Source: Egibacteraceae bacterium
GTDB lineage: Bacteria; Actinomycetota; Nitriliruptoria; Euzebyales; Egibacteraceae
Assembly: GCA_030447925.1 (NCBI GenBank)
Contig: JAUJNX010000009.1
Span: forward strand, 1,572-65,571
Direction of reading: 5' to 3'
Length of the DNA stretch: 64,000 nucleotides
In this document: piece after piece, positions 54,713 to 63,375 of the stretch
Numbering within the stretch: the stretch's first letter is position 1
Layout of the letters: each line of letters starts with the position of its first letter
The notes under the pieces: model-generated
What the model saw: the letters and a program-made list of their open reading frames with translations, nothing else
Told to the model about the DNA's origin: nothing
Database searches by the model: none
Program-made: the position numbers and the translations under genes

Positions 54713-55572
54713 ATGACGTCTCTTCCCGCGGCCCCCTTGCGCGTTGCGCTGGTGGGGGCCGGACCGGTCGAGTACCGCCGTGGCCCTCCTTCTCCGCGCC
54801 CGGGGCCACCAGGTCGTCTCGGTGTCTTCTCGTACCTCGTCCTCGGCCGAGGCCGCGGCACGGCGTCTCGACGCGCCGGCCTGCACGCTCAGAGAGATCC
54901 CCGCCGCGGACCTCGTATTGATCGGGGTTCCGCACGCCGCCGTGGCAGACGTCGCGGCCGAGCTTCCCGGTATGGATGCCGTTGTCGTGCACTTCGCCGG
55001 CTCGGCCGGGATCCAGCCTCTCGCCGCGGCTCCCTTTGCTCGCGCGCGCTGTGCGTTGCGTCCCGTCCAGGCGTGTCCCGATGTCGATACCGCCGTCGCA
55101 CGGTTACCGGGCTCGGCGTGGGGCGTGACTTGCTCCGAGGGAGCCCGCGACTGGGCCCATGTCCTGATCGAACAGGATCTTCACGGCGTTCCGCTCGACG
55201 TGGCCGAAGAGGATCGGGTGTTGTGGCACGCGGCTGCCGTCACCACCTCTAACGGCATCGCGGCCCTCATGGCCCTCGGCGAAAGATGCTCGCCTCGATA
55301 GGCGTCGAGGCGCCTTCTCGAGTGCTCGGTCCGATCGCGGCCGGTACGGTCGCCAACGCCGGGCAGAGCGGGCGGCCCTGGCCCTCACCGGCCCGGTCGT
55401 GCGCAGGGAGATCGAGGTCGTCCGGCAGCACGCCGGGCGGTGGCCACGCGTTCCCCTCACCTGCTGAGCGGATATGTGCACGATCAACACCATCGTGGCG
55501 GCGGCGCTCGCAAGCGGTCGTATCGGGCCGGAGGATCAGGAGGCGCTTCAAGACGCGCTGCAGACCGGATGA
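54713..55572 (+). CDS. DUF2520/Rossmann-like (NADP oxidoreductase-like) protein
   Basis: Homologous in position to Rv3603c of M. tuberculosis, between folK and panC. ATG 54713 gives [10 protein letters not shown]; one extra base near 54760 leads to [22 protein letters not shown], an NADP-binding Rossmann fold. [17 protein letters not shown] and [17 protein letters not shown] follow, with [24 protein letters not shown], where the C-terminal DUF2520 domain begins. Indels near 55285, 55365 and 55430 break it; it ends [30 protein letters not shown] at 55572, overlapping panC (ATGA). The enzyme is proposed in the literature to be a ketopantoate-reductase-like dehydrogenase; I do not assign a reaction. 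Confidence 0.75.
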
Positions 55573-56397
55573 AGGTCGTTCGCACCGAGGACGCCCTGCG
55601 GGATGCGCTTACCGCCCACGGGGGAACCACTCGATCGGGTTCGTTCCCACGATGGGAGCATTGCACGAGGGTCACCTGTCGCTGCTTCGAGCCGCGCGCC
55701 TCGAGTGCGACGTCGTCGTCGTCAGCATCTTTGTCAATCCGCTGCAGTTCGGCCCGCGCGAAGATCTTGCGGCCTATCCTCGCTCTGAAGAGCGAGATCT
55801 GCACCTGGCTGAAAGCGTCGGGACCGACATCGTCTTCGCGCCCACCACGGAGGAGATGTATCCCGCGGGAACCTCGACGATGGTTACGGCTGCGGACGTC
55901 GCCCTCCCGCTCGAAGGCGAGGCTCGCCCCGGCCATTTCGACGGGGTAGCGACCGTGGTCGCGAAGCTCTTCAACCAGGTCAGCCACACAAGGCGTACTT
56001 CGGCCAGAAGGACGCCCAGCAGGTGGCGGTGATACAAGCCATGGTCCCGGACCTGTCGATCCCGGTCGAGGTGGTTGTATGCCCGACGGTGCGCGAGCCC
56101 GACGGGCTGGCGATGAGCAGCCGCAATGCGTACCTTTCGAGCGAGGAAGCAGGCGTGCCACGGTTCTGTGGAGAGCTCTGGAGGCGGGCCACGCGGCCTT
56201 GTCGAAGGGGCTGCGCAAGAGGTGGCCGAAAAGGTGATGGAGGACGTCGTGGAATCCGAGACGGGAGTGGTCTTGGATACGCGCGCGTGGACCCCACTAC
56301 TTTCGGGCCCTCCGACGGAACCAGCCCCATCCTGCTGGTGATCGCCGCTCGTGTCGGTCGACCCGGCTGATCGACAACCTTCCGGTTTCAGGCGTAG
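55569..56397 (+). CDS. panC: pantothenate synthetase (left-block copy)
   Basis: Condenses pantoate and beta-alanine. ATG 55569. After an indel near 55625 it reads [21 protein letters not shown] (HxGH motif), [23 protein letters not shown] and [23 protein letters not shown] second indel near 55985 leads to [21 protein letters not shown] and [19 protein letters not shown] (KMSKS-like). Further indels occur near 56160, 56230 and 56360. The stop TAG (56395-56397) overlaps the coaX GTG (TAGTG). About 276 residues, equal to the right-block copy, but clearly different in sequence. Confidence 0.85.
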
Positions 56398-57182
56398 TGC
56401 TGCTTGCCGTCGATGTAGGGAACACCCAGACCCACCTCGGCGTCTTCGACCGCGATCAGCTGATACGAGTGGCGGGCGTCCACCGAGCAGCGACGGACCG
56501 CCGACGAGCTCGCGCTGATGTTCGGCGAGTTCTTACGACTCGCTGAGCTTTCTTTCTCGAATGAGATAACGGGGGTAGCGATCGCTTCGGTTGTGCCTCG
56601 GGCCACCCAGCAACTGCGCGCGATGACGCTCAAGTACTTCGGCTTTCCGCCCGTCGTAGTCGAACCCGGGGTCCAGAACCGGGATCGTGATACGCATCGA
56701 CAATCCCAAGGAGGTCGGGGCGGACCGGGTGGCCAACTCGGTCGCGGCGCGCGAGCTATTTCCGGATGAACCTGTGATCGTTGTCGACTTCGGAACCGCG
56801 ATCAACTTCGATGTAGTCACCGGGCCGGCGAATACATCGGGGGCGCCCTTGGCTCCCCGGGCTAGAGAGCTCGGCGACCGCGCTGTTCCAGGCCACAGCT
56901 CGCCTGCCGCGTGGAGCTGGTCGCTCCCCGCCGACGGCGATCGGCAAGAACACCGTCTTCGCGATCCAGTCTGGCATCGTCTTCGGCGTTGCTGCACTGG
57001 TCGACGGACTGGTGGAGCGCACGATGAAGGAGTTGGACGACGATGCGCGAGTGGTGGCGACGGGAGGACATGCCGAGACCGTGATCGAACACTGCAGGAC
57101 GATCGAGAGGATCGAACCGACCCTGACCCTGCTCGGCCTGCGCTTGATATTCGAGCGCAACCCGGTGGGAGAAGCGGGATGA
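56397..57182 (+). CDS. coaX: type III pantothenate kinase
   Basis: First step of coenzyme A synthesis from pantothenate. GTG 56397 overlaps the panC stop and gives [20 protein letters not shown], the phosphate-binding motif of the ASKHA fold. Indels near 56490, 56675 and 56830-56870 separate [38 protein letters not shown], and [20 protein letters not shown]. The end [19 protein letters not shown] stops at 57182, overlapping lysS (ATGA). About 262 residues. Compared with M. tuberculosis, panD is missing between panC and coaX in this copy. Confidence 0.85.
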
Positions 57183-58595
57183 CGCAGGCGTACCCGTACC
57201 GTTACGAACGAACCTTTTCGATCGGGGACGTCAGAGACCGCTTCGCCGAGCTGGAGCCGGGGACCGAGACCGGAACAGAGGCGCGCCTGGCCGGACGCAT
57301 CATGACGATCAGGACTCACGGCAAGGTTGCCTTCGCAGATCTGATGGACGCATCGGGTCGCATCCAGCTGTTCGCACAGCACGCGGTTCTGGGAGACGAG
57401 GGCCTGGCGGCGTTCAGCGCCCTCGGCGTCGGAGACATCGTCGGGGCCGGTGGCGAGGTGGTCGTCACGCCGGGGAGGCTCTCGTTGAAGGTGGCACAGA
57501 CGACGCTGCTCGCCGAGTGCCGCGACCGATGCCGGACAACTGGCACGGCATCAGCGACATCGAATCGAGATACCGCCAGCGGTACCTGGATCTCTTGCTC
57601 AACGAGGGCGCGCGTCGTGCGGTCGAGGCCCGCTCCGCAGCCAACTCCGCGGTGCGCACCTTCTTCGCGGAACGAGGTTTCCTGGAGGTCGAGACGCCTC
57701 TTCTCCAGCCGCTTGCCGGGGGGCCGTAGCCGTCTTTCGTCACGCACCACAACGCCCTCGACATGGATCTGTTCCTGCGGGTGGCGCCGGAGCTGTATCT
57801 CAAACGGCTCTGATCGGCGGGATGGAGCGGGTCTACGAGCTCAACAGGAGCTTCCGCAACGAGGGGTCTCGACGCGGCACAACCCCGAGTTCACGATGCT
57901 GGAGGCGTACGAGGCGTACGTCGACTACGAGGACACCATGGTCCTGGTCGAAGAGCTGGTGCGCTCTATCGCGCAAGCGGTAACGGGTGGACTCGTGATC
58001 GAGATATCGGGGCGGGAGATCGATCTCGCGGCTCCCGTTCGAACGCTCCACGATGTTCGAGATCATCGAGCGCGCCACCGGACGGGACCTGATGGCGATC
58101 TGGAACGACGGCGACGCCGCCGCCTTGTCGACTGGCTGCCACCGAGCTGGGCGTCCGCATCGACGAGAGATGGTCGCGGGGAAAGGTGCTCGCGGAGATC
58201 TTCGAACAGACCGGCGAGAAGACGCTGATCGCTCCCACCTTCGTAACGGGGTTCCCCACCGACGTGTCTCCGCTGGCCAAGGACCACGCAGCATCCCCGG
58301 GTTCACCGAGCACGCCGACCTCATCCTGGGCGGGCTCGAGATCGCACCGATCTATTCGGAGCTGAACGATCCCACCGAGCAGCGGCGACGCTTCGAGCAG
58401 CAGGCGGAGCTCGCGCGGCCGGCGACGACGAGGCCACGGTGAAAGACGAGGAGTTCCTGGAGGCGCTGGCCTACGGGATGCCGCCCTGCAGGCGGGTTCG
58501 GGCTCGAGGTAGACCGCCTCCTGATGCTGCTGCTGCAGGCCGATTCGATCCGTGAGGTCGTTCTGTTCCCGACCCTCCGGCCGGAGGTGACCTAG
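57179..58595 (+). CDS. lysS: lysyl-tRNA synthetase, class II
   Basis: Charges tRNA-Lys. ATG 57179. The N-terminal OB domain is intact: [31 protein letters not shown] and [20 protein letters not shown]. An indel near 57525 leads to [21 protein letters not shown] (motif 1 region). Indels near 57725, 57780 and 57868 surround [15 protein letters not shown] and [18 protein letters not shown] (motif 2). More occur near 58050, 58130, 58285 and 58410-58500, before [15 protein letters not shown] (motif 3, first half split) and the end [14 protein letters not shown] at 58595. About 472 residues. Last essential gene of the left block. Confidence 0.85.
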
Positions 58596-58701
58596 CGGGT
58601 TCCCCTTCGACGCAGCTGGCCGGAGCTTTCCTCGTTAATGAACTGAACTGCCGCAAGGGCGGCCTCGCGGCGTAGTGCGGAGCCGGTGGCAGGATGCCTC
58701 C

Positions 58702-58820
58702 ATGCGACCGGAGACCGCGGCGGCGGCCTGCGCCGTCTTGATCATGGCCTCGTGTCAGGGGAACGACGGTGGCGGCGTCACTCTCCCTCACGGTCACCGG
58801 AGGCGTCGCCGACCAGCTCC
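58702..58820 (+). CDS. lipoprotein N-terminus cut at the join
   Basis: ATG 58702 gives MRPETAAAACAVLIMASCQG, a signal peptide with lipobox MASC. After an indel near 58760 it reads SPSRSPEASPTSSES, a typical extracytoplasmic lipoprotein linker. At about 58,820-58,835 the coding signal ends where the opposite-strand phosphatase begins. No downstream domain is present, so the gene is truncated by the join and its function cannot be known. Confidence 0.45.
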
Positions 58821-60112
58821 GAGAGCCTGGTCGTCGCCTTGGGTTCCCAGGACCCCGGCAGCGGGCCGAGCAGCGGCCCCGTCGGCTCGCAGGCCACGAC
58901 GCCGTCGGCGGACAGCAGCAGCGCGGGCGGGTGACCCGCGTTCGCGTACTCACCCTCGCCCGACGCGGTGTCGACGATCGCCAGGAAGCAGGTGAGGAAG
59001 GCCTCGCCGGTGTCGTCCAGCCGTGCCGCCAACCAGCCGAGGGCGTCGTCGGGCCGGCGCCCGTCCCGCAGCGCCGCGGTCAGCAGGTGCTTGGCCTGCA
59101 GCGCCAGGCCGCCCGCGCCGGTGCCGTGCCCGGACACGTCGACGACCGCCAGCGCCACCCGCCCGTCGCCGAGGTCCAGCAGGTCGTACCAGTCCCCGGC
59201 GAGCACGCCCTCCGCGGGCTGGAAGGTGGCGGCGACCTCGATCCCGCCGCCGGGCGCGGGGCTGGGCTGCAGCTGCTCGCGCAGCAGCGCGACGGCCGGC
59301 GCCTGCTGGCGCAGCGCCTCCTGGGCGGCGACGGCGGCCTCCAGGTCGTCCACGATGCGCCGGCGCATGCCGTCGATCTGGCGCCCGAGCTCGGCGATGT
59401 CGCGGGGCCCCCCGGCCACGACCGGCTCGTGCAGGGCGCCCTCGGTCACCCGCTGCACGCTCTGCATCAGCCGGGTCAGGGGATCGGTGATCCAGCGGGT
59501 GATGAGGGCTGCCGCGAGGAGGCCGTAGAGGGCGACGATGGCGATGCTGGTCAGCAGCACCGCGCTGACGCGCGCCCGCGCCGCCTCGAAGCGGTCGACC
59601 GCGGCGTCCTCGCGCACCTCGAGCAGCGTGCGCAGGTCGCGGATGTCCTGGCGGACCTCGTCGAACAGCTCCGTGCCCAGCCCCGAGCGGACCTGCTCCG
59701 CCGCGGCGCCCGGGCCGCCGATCCGGGTGGTCGCGATCTCGGGCTCCGCGACCCGCGCCTGCCACACGTCGATGCCGCGGTCGATCTCGGCGAGCTTCGC
59801 GCGCAGGGCGGGGTCGTCGCGCAGGACGCGGGCGAGCTCCGCGCCGACGCGGTCGCTGTCGCTCCGGCCCTGCTCGTAGGGCTCGAGGAACCGCTCCTCG
59901 GCGGTGATCACGAACCCGCGGACGCTGGTCTCCTGGTCCACCAGGGCGTACTGCAGGTCCCCGAGCAGCCGCAGGGCCGGCTGGTAGGCGCCCTGCAGGA
60001 CCTCGATCGAGGCGTTGCGCTCCACGACCGAGGTCAGCGCGAAGTAGGCCAGGAGGACGCTGACGACCAGGGTGCTGCCGAACAGGGCGGCCATCCGGCG
60101 CCTGAAGCTCAC
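58778..60112 (-). CDS. CHASE3-HAMP-PP2C (SpoIIE/RsbU-type) phosphatase, 3' truncated
   Basis: GTG 60112 is chosen: it follows GGGGGG and gives VSFRRRMAALFGSTLVVSVLLAYF, a first membrane helix. Residues about 30-180 are a CHASE3 sensor (NASIEVLQGAYQPALRLLGDLQYALVDQE), then helix 2 (VLLTSIAIVALYGLLAAALI) and HAMP (RWITDPLTRLMQSVQRVTEG). From about residue 285 comes the PP2C phosphatase with FQPAEGVLAGDWYDLLDLGDG and VALAVVDVSGHGTGAGG. Signals through an anti-sigma factor antagonist. The C-terminal 70 or so residues, including the usual LLLYTDGL Asp motif, are missing: after EPKATTRL (about 58,835) the sequence is the reverse of the left-block lipoprotein. Only 58,835-60,112 is authentic. Confidence 0.75.
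   Translation of the reverse strand: MSFRRRMAALFGSTLVVSVLLAYFALTSVVERNASIEVLQGAYQPALRLLGDLQYALVDQETSVRGFVITAEERFLEPYEQGRSDSDRVGAELARVLRDDPALRAKLAEIDRGIDVWQARVAEPEIATTRIGGPGAAAEQVRSGLGTELFDEVRQDIRDLRTLLEVREDAAVDRFEAARARVSAVLLTSIAIVALYGLLAAALITRWITDPLTRLMQSVQRVTEGALHEPVVAGGPRDIAELGRQIDGMRRRIVDDLEAAVAAQEALRQQAPAVALLREQLQPSPAPGGGIEVAATFQPAEGVLAGDWYDLLDLGDGRVALAVVDVSGHGTGAGGLALQAKHLLTAALRDGRRPDDALGWLAARLDDTGEAFLTCFLAIVDTASGEGEYANAGHPPALLLSADGVVACEPTGPLLGPLPGSWEPKATTRLSELVGDASGDREGE
58815..58840. other. probable chimeric join between two genomes
   Basis: Left of this point the GC content is moderate and genes carry frequent indels; right of it GC is very high and all genes are open. A lipoprotein gene is cut on the left and a PP2C phosphatase gene on the right, with no IS, integrase, tRNA or repeat at the boundary. 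folB-folK-panC is present on both sides as unrelated-looking alleles. Confidence 0.75.
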
Positions 60113-60218
60113 ACACCACCCCCCCGGCCGTCCGATCTCCGACGCCGCTGCGGTCCGCGCGTCGTGGTGCCGGGCAGCGAGCCCGTGGAGCGTACGCGCT
60201 GGTAGTGTCAGGTCCGCG

Positions 60219-60587
60219 ATGCAACGGGGTGACCGGATCGAGCTGCGGGGCCTCCGCGCCTTCGGGCGGCACGGTGTCCTGCCCCACGAGCAGGAACTCG
60301 GGCAGGCGTTCCTGGTGGACGTGGTCCTGGAGGCCGATCTCTCCGCCGCGGCGCGCAGCGACGCGCTGGCCGACACCGTCGACTACGGGAAGCTCGGCGG
60401 CGCCGTGGTCGAGGCGGTGGCCGGCACCCGCTTCGACCTGCTCGAGGCGCTGGCCGGTCACCTGGCCGACCTCGTGCTCGCCGACGACCGGGTCACCGCC
60501 GTCACCGTCACTGTCCACAAGCCGATGGCGCCGATGGGCGTGCTGTTCGACGACGTCGCGGTCACCATGCACCGCGCCCGGCCGTGA
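60219..60587 (+). CDS. folB: dihydroneopterin aldolase (right-block copy)
   Basis: Intact, 122 residues from ATG 60219 (MQRGDRIELRGLRAFGRHGV); in-frame upstream starts lie within the divergent phosphatase gene. The catalytic elements are present: HGVLPHEQELGQAFLVDVVLEADL, the ALADTVDYGKLGGAVVEAV motif, and VTVTVHKPMAPMGVLFDDVAVTMHR. Its stop overlaps the folK start (GTGA). First gene of folB-folK-panC-panD-nadC. Very high GC at third positions, unlike the left-block folB. Confidence 0.9.
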   Translation: MQRGDRIELRGLRAFGRHGVLPHEQELGQAFLVDVVLEADLSAAARSDALADTVDYGKLGGAVVEAVAGTRFDLLEALAGHLADLVLADDRVTAVTVTVHKPMAPMGVLFDDVAVTMHRARP

Positions 60588-61120
60588 GGCTGCGCGACCT
60601 GGGCACCACGCGGGCGGACCGCTTCGCCTTCTTGGGGCTGGGCAGCAACCTGGGGGACCGCCTCGCGCTGCTGCAGGACGCCGTGGACCGCCTCGGTGCC
60701 GACACCAGGACGCACGTCGACGCGGTCTCGTCGGTGTACGAGACCGACGCCGTGGGCGGCCCGGAGCAGGAGCCCTTCCTCAACATCGCCGTCCGGGTGG
60801 TGACCCGGCGGACGCCGCTGTCGCTGCTCGCGCTGTGCAACCGGGTGGAGGCCGACCTCGGCCGCGTCCGCACGGTGCGCTGGGGGCCGCGGACCGTCGA
60901 CATCGACGTCCTGCTCTACGAGGACCGCGTGGTGCGCCACCGCGACCTGCAGGTGCCCCACCCCCGCCTCGCCGAGCGCGCGTTCGCGCTCATCCCCCTC
61001 ATCGAGGTGGCGCCGGGGCGGCGGCTGCCGGGCGGGGCGTCGCTGCCGTCGGTCCTCGCCCGCCTCGCCCCCGTCGAGGGCGTGCGCGCCATCGGCACGC
61101 AGGTGCGGGCGCCGGCGTGA
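60584..61120 (+). CDS. folK: HPPK, 6-hydroxymethyl-dihydropterin pyrophosphokinase (right-block copy)
   Basis: Intact, 178 residues from GTG 60584. It carries FLGLGSNLGDRLALLQDAVDRL, SSVYETDAVGGPEQEPFLNIAV, the Mg-binding WGPRTVDIDVLLYEDRVV and VPHPRLAERAFALIPLIEVAPG. The stop overlaps the panC start (GTGA at 61117). Catalyses the step before dihydropteroate synthase. Much diverged from the left-block folK, though both have the same domain order. Confidence 0.9.
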   Translation: MRLRDLGTTRADRFAFLGLGSNLGDRLALLQDAVDRLGADTRTHVDAVSSVYETDAVGGPEQEPFLNIAVRVVTRRTPLSLLALCNRVEADLGRVRTVRWGPRTVDIDVLLYEDRVVRHRDLQVPHPRLAERAFALIPLIEVAPGRRLPGGASLPSVLARLAPVEGVRAIGTQVRAPA

Positions 61121-61950
61121 GGGTGCTGCGGTCGGTCGCGGAGCTCGACGACGCGCTGGGGCCGGCGCGCCGCCGCGGGGACCTCGTCGGCCTGGTGCCG
61201 ACCATGGGCGCGCTGCACGACGGCCACCTGTCCCTGGTCCGCCGCTCCGCGGCGCGGGCGGCGGTCACGGTCGTGAGCGTGTTCGTGAACCCGCTGCAGT
61301 TCGGCCCGGGCGAGGACTTCGACGCCTACCCCCGCGACCTGGACCGCGACGTCGCACTGCTGGCCCCGGCGGGCGCCGACCTGGTGTTCGCCCCCGCCGC
61401 CGCGGCGTTCACCCCGCCCGGCGCGCGCACGACGGTGCACGTCGCCGGGGTCACCGAGCGGCTGGAGGGGGCCAGCCGGCCCGGGCACTTCGACGGCGTC
61501 GCCACGATCGTGGCCAAACTGCTCCTGGCGGTGCGCCCGCGGGTCGCGTTCTTCGGCGAGAAGGACTACCAGCAGCTGGTGGTCGTGCGCACGATGGTGG
61601 CCGACCTGGGGCTGGGCGTGGAGGTCGTGGGCTGCCCGGTGGTCCGCGAGCCCGACGGGCTGGCCATGTCCAGCCGCAACGCCTACCTGTCGGCCGAGCA
61701 GCGGCGCCAGGCCCCGGCCCTGCACCGGGCGCTGGTCGCCGCCGCCGCCGGCTGGGGCGGCGACGCCGACCGGGCCCGCGCGCTGCTCGCGGGTAGCCTG
61801 GCGGGCGCGCCGGGGATCCGGGTGGACAACGCCGAGGTCGTGGACCCCGGCCCGTTCGAGCGGCTCGAAGGACCGGGCGACGGCCCCGCGCGCGCCCTCG
61901 GCGCGGCGTACGTCGGCGCGACGCGGCTGATCGACACCCTGGCCCTGTAG
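61117..61950 (+). CDS. panC: pantothenate synthetase (right-block copy)
   Basis: Intact, 277 residues from GTG 61117. Motifs: [22 protein letters not shown] (HxGH), [92 protein letters not shown] and the end [12 protein letters not shown]. Makes pantothenate from pantoate and beta-alanine; panD, which supplies the beta-alanine, follows after 13 bp. Confidence 0.92.
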   Translation: MRVLRSVAELDDALGPARRRGDLVGLVPTMGALHDGHLSLVRRSAARAAVTVVSVFVNPLQFGPGEDFDAYPRDLDRDVALLAPAGADLVFAPAAAAFTPPGARTTVHVAGVTERLEGASRPGHFDGVATIVAKLLLAVRPRVAFFGEKDYQQLVVVRTMVADLGLGVEVVGCPVVREPDGLAMSSRNAYLSAEQRRQAPALHRALVAAAAGWGGDADRARALLAGSLAGAPGIRVDNAEVVDPGPFERLEGPGDGPARALGAAYVGATRLIDTLAL

Positions 61951-61963
61951 AGCGGAGCCCGTC

Positions 61964-62377
61964 GTGCTGCGGACGCTGATGAAGTCCAAGCTGCACCGCG
62001 CCGTCGTGACCGGCGCGGACCTCCACTACGTGGGCTCGATCACCATCGCCCGGGACCTGATGGACCTCGCCGACCTGGTCCCCCACGAGCGCGTGCAGGT
62101 CGTCGACATCGACAACGGCGCGCGCCTGGAGACCTACGTCATCCCCGGCCCCGCCGGGTCCGGGACGGTCACGCTGAACGGCGCGGCGGCCCGCCTTGTC
62201 CAGCCGGGGGACCGCGTCATCATCATCTCCTACGGCGTGTACACCGACGCCGAGGCCCGCGCGCACGTCCCCACCGTCGTCCTGCTCGACGAGGCGAACG
62301 TCCCCACGGTCGTGCCGCCGGAGCCGCCCGCCACCGACGCCGACACCCTCCGCGCCCGGGCCGTCACCGGTGCCTGA
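61964..62377 (+). CDS. panD: aspartate 1-decarboxylase
   Basis: Pyruvoyl enzyme making beta-alanine from aspartate. Intact, 137 residues from GTG 61964. The self-cleavage site is present in [20 protein letters not shown] (between Gly and Ser), as is [19 protein letters not shown] with its catalytic Lys, and [27 protein letters not shown]-terminal tail rich in Pro and Ala extends beyond the usual 120 residues. The nadC start lies 8 bp inside its end. There is no panD in the left block. Confidence 0.92.
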   Translation: MLRTLMKSKLHRAVVTGADLHYVGSITIARDLMDLADLVPHERVQVVDIDNGARLETYVIPGPAGSGTVTLNGAAARLVQPGDRVIIISYGVYTDAEARAHVPTVVLLDEANVPTVVPPEPPATDADTLRARAVTGA

Positions 62378-63287
62378 CGGCGCCCCACCGCCCGCGGAGG
62401 CCCCTGGCACCGCGGGGGCCGACGGTCGCTGGGGCGCGCGGCCGGGGGTCGCCGACGTGGTCCGGGCCGCGCTGGCGGAGGACCTGGCCGACGGCGGCGA
62501 CGCCACGGCGGCGGCGACCGTGGCGTCCGGGGCCGCGCTGGAGGCGGAGGTCGTCGCCCGCGCGGACGGGATCGTCGCCGGGCTGGAGGCCGCCCGGCTG
62601 GCCTTCACCACCGTGGACGAGCGCGTCCTGGTGACCCCGCTGGCCGCCGACGGGGACCGTGTCGCGCCGGGCACGCCGGTCCTGCGCGTGACCGGTCCCG
62701 CGCGCGGCATCCTGACCGCGGAGCGCACGGCGCTGAACCTGCTCTGCCACCTGTCCGGGGTGGCCACCCTGACGGCGGCCCACGTGGCCGCGGTGGCGGG
62801 CACCGGGACGGTCGTCCGCGATACGCGCAAGACCCTCCCCGGGCTGCGCGCCCTGGAGAAGGCGGCGGTGGTCGCGGGCGGCGGGGTCAACCACCGCAGG
62901 TCGCTGGGCGACGGGATGCTGGTCAAGGACAACCACGTCGCGGCTGCCGGCGGCGTGGGTCCCGCGACGCGCCTGGCCCTGGCCGCCGCCGGGGACCGCC
63001 TGCCGGTGCAGATCGAGGTCGACGACCTCGCCCAGCTCGACGAGGCCCTGGACGCGGGCGCCCGGGCCGTGCTGCTGGACAACTTCGACCTGGCGGACCT
63101 CGCCGAGGCGGTGCGCCGCTGCCGCGCCCACCCCGGCGGCCCGGTCTTCACCGAGGCGTCCGGCGGCGTGACGCCGGCCACCCTGCCGGGGATCGCCGCG
63201 ACCGGCGTCGACGCGGGCGCGGTCGGGGCGCTGACCCACAGCGCCCCCGCGCTGGACCTCGGCCTGGACGCCGTCGGCCAGGGCTGA
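62370..63287 (+). CDS. nadC: quinolinate phosphoribosyltransferase
   Basis: NAD synthesis: quinolinate plus PRPP to nicotinate mononucleotide. GTG 62370 is chosen since it overlaps the panD stop; 305 residues, intact. A Pro/Ala-rich N-terminus of about 25 residues precedes [20 protein letters not shown]. Hallmarks: [92 protein letters not shown] and [32 protein letters not shown]. No nadA or nadB is in the window. Confidence 0.92.
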   Translation: MPDGAPPPAEAPGTAGADGRWGARPGVADVVRAALAEDLADGGDATAAATVASGAALEAEVVARADGIVAGLEAARLAFTTVDERVLVTPLAADGDRVAPGTPVLRVTGPARGILTAERTALNLLCHLSGVATLTAAHVAAVAGTGTVVRDTRKTLPGLRALEKAAVVAGGGVNHRRSLGDGMLVKDNHVAAAGGVGPATRLALAAAGDRLPVQIEVDDLAQLDEALDAGARAVLLDNFDLADLAEAVRRCRAHPGGPVFTEASGGVTPATLPGIAATGVDAGAVGALTHSAPALDLGLDAVGQG

Positions 63288-63375
63288 CCGCCGGTCCCGC
63301 CCGGACGGAGGAGGCCGGCCCGCGCATCGGGCACCCTGGGGGGCCGCGAGGCGGGCACCGACGGCAGGGAGACGC

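Noticed and set aside
1..58800. Reading the frameshifted genes as pseudogenes
   Set aside because: The breaks hit universal essential genes and a tRNA, and coding signal and motifs remain intact on both sides of each break; loss of function in all of them is not credible.
58769..60205. Long open frame on the plus strand opposite the phosphatase
   Set aside because: Antisense of a clear CHASE3-HAMP-PP2C protein; its composition is the usual Arg/Ala/Gly shadow of very GC-rich DNA.
61451..63358. 635-codon minus-strand frame
   Set aside because: Antisense of panC, panD and nadC, low-complexity Ala/Arg/Ser content, no motif.
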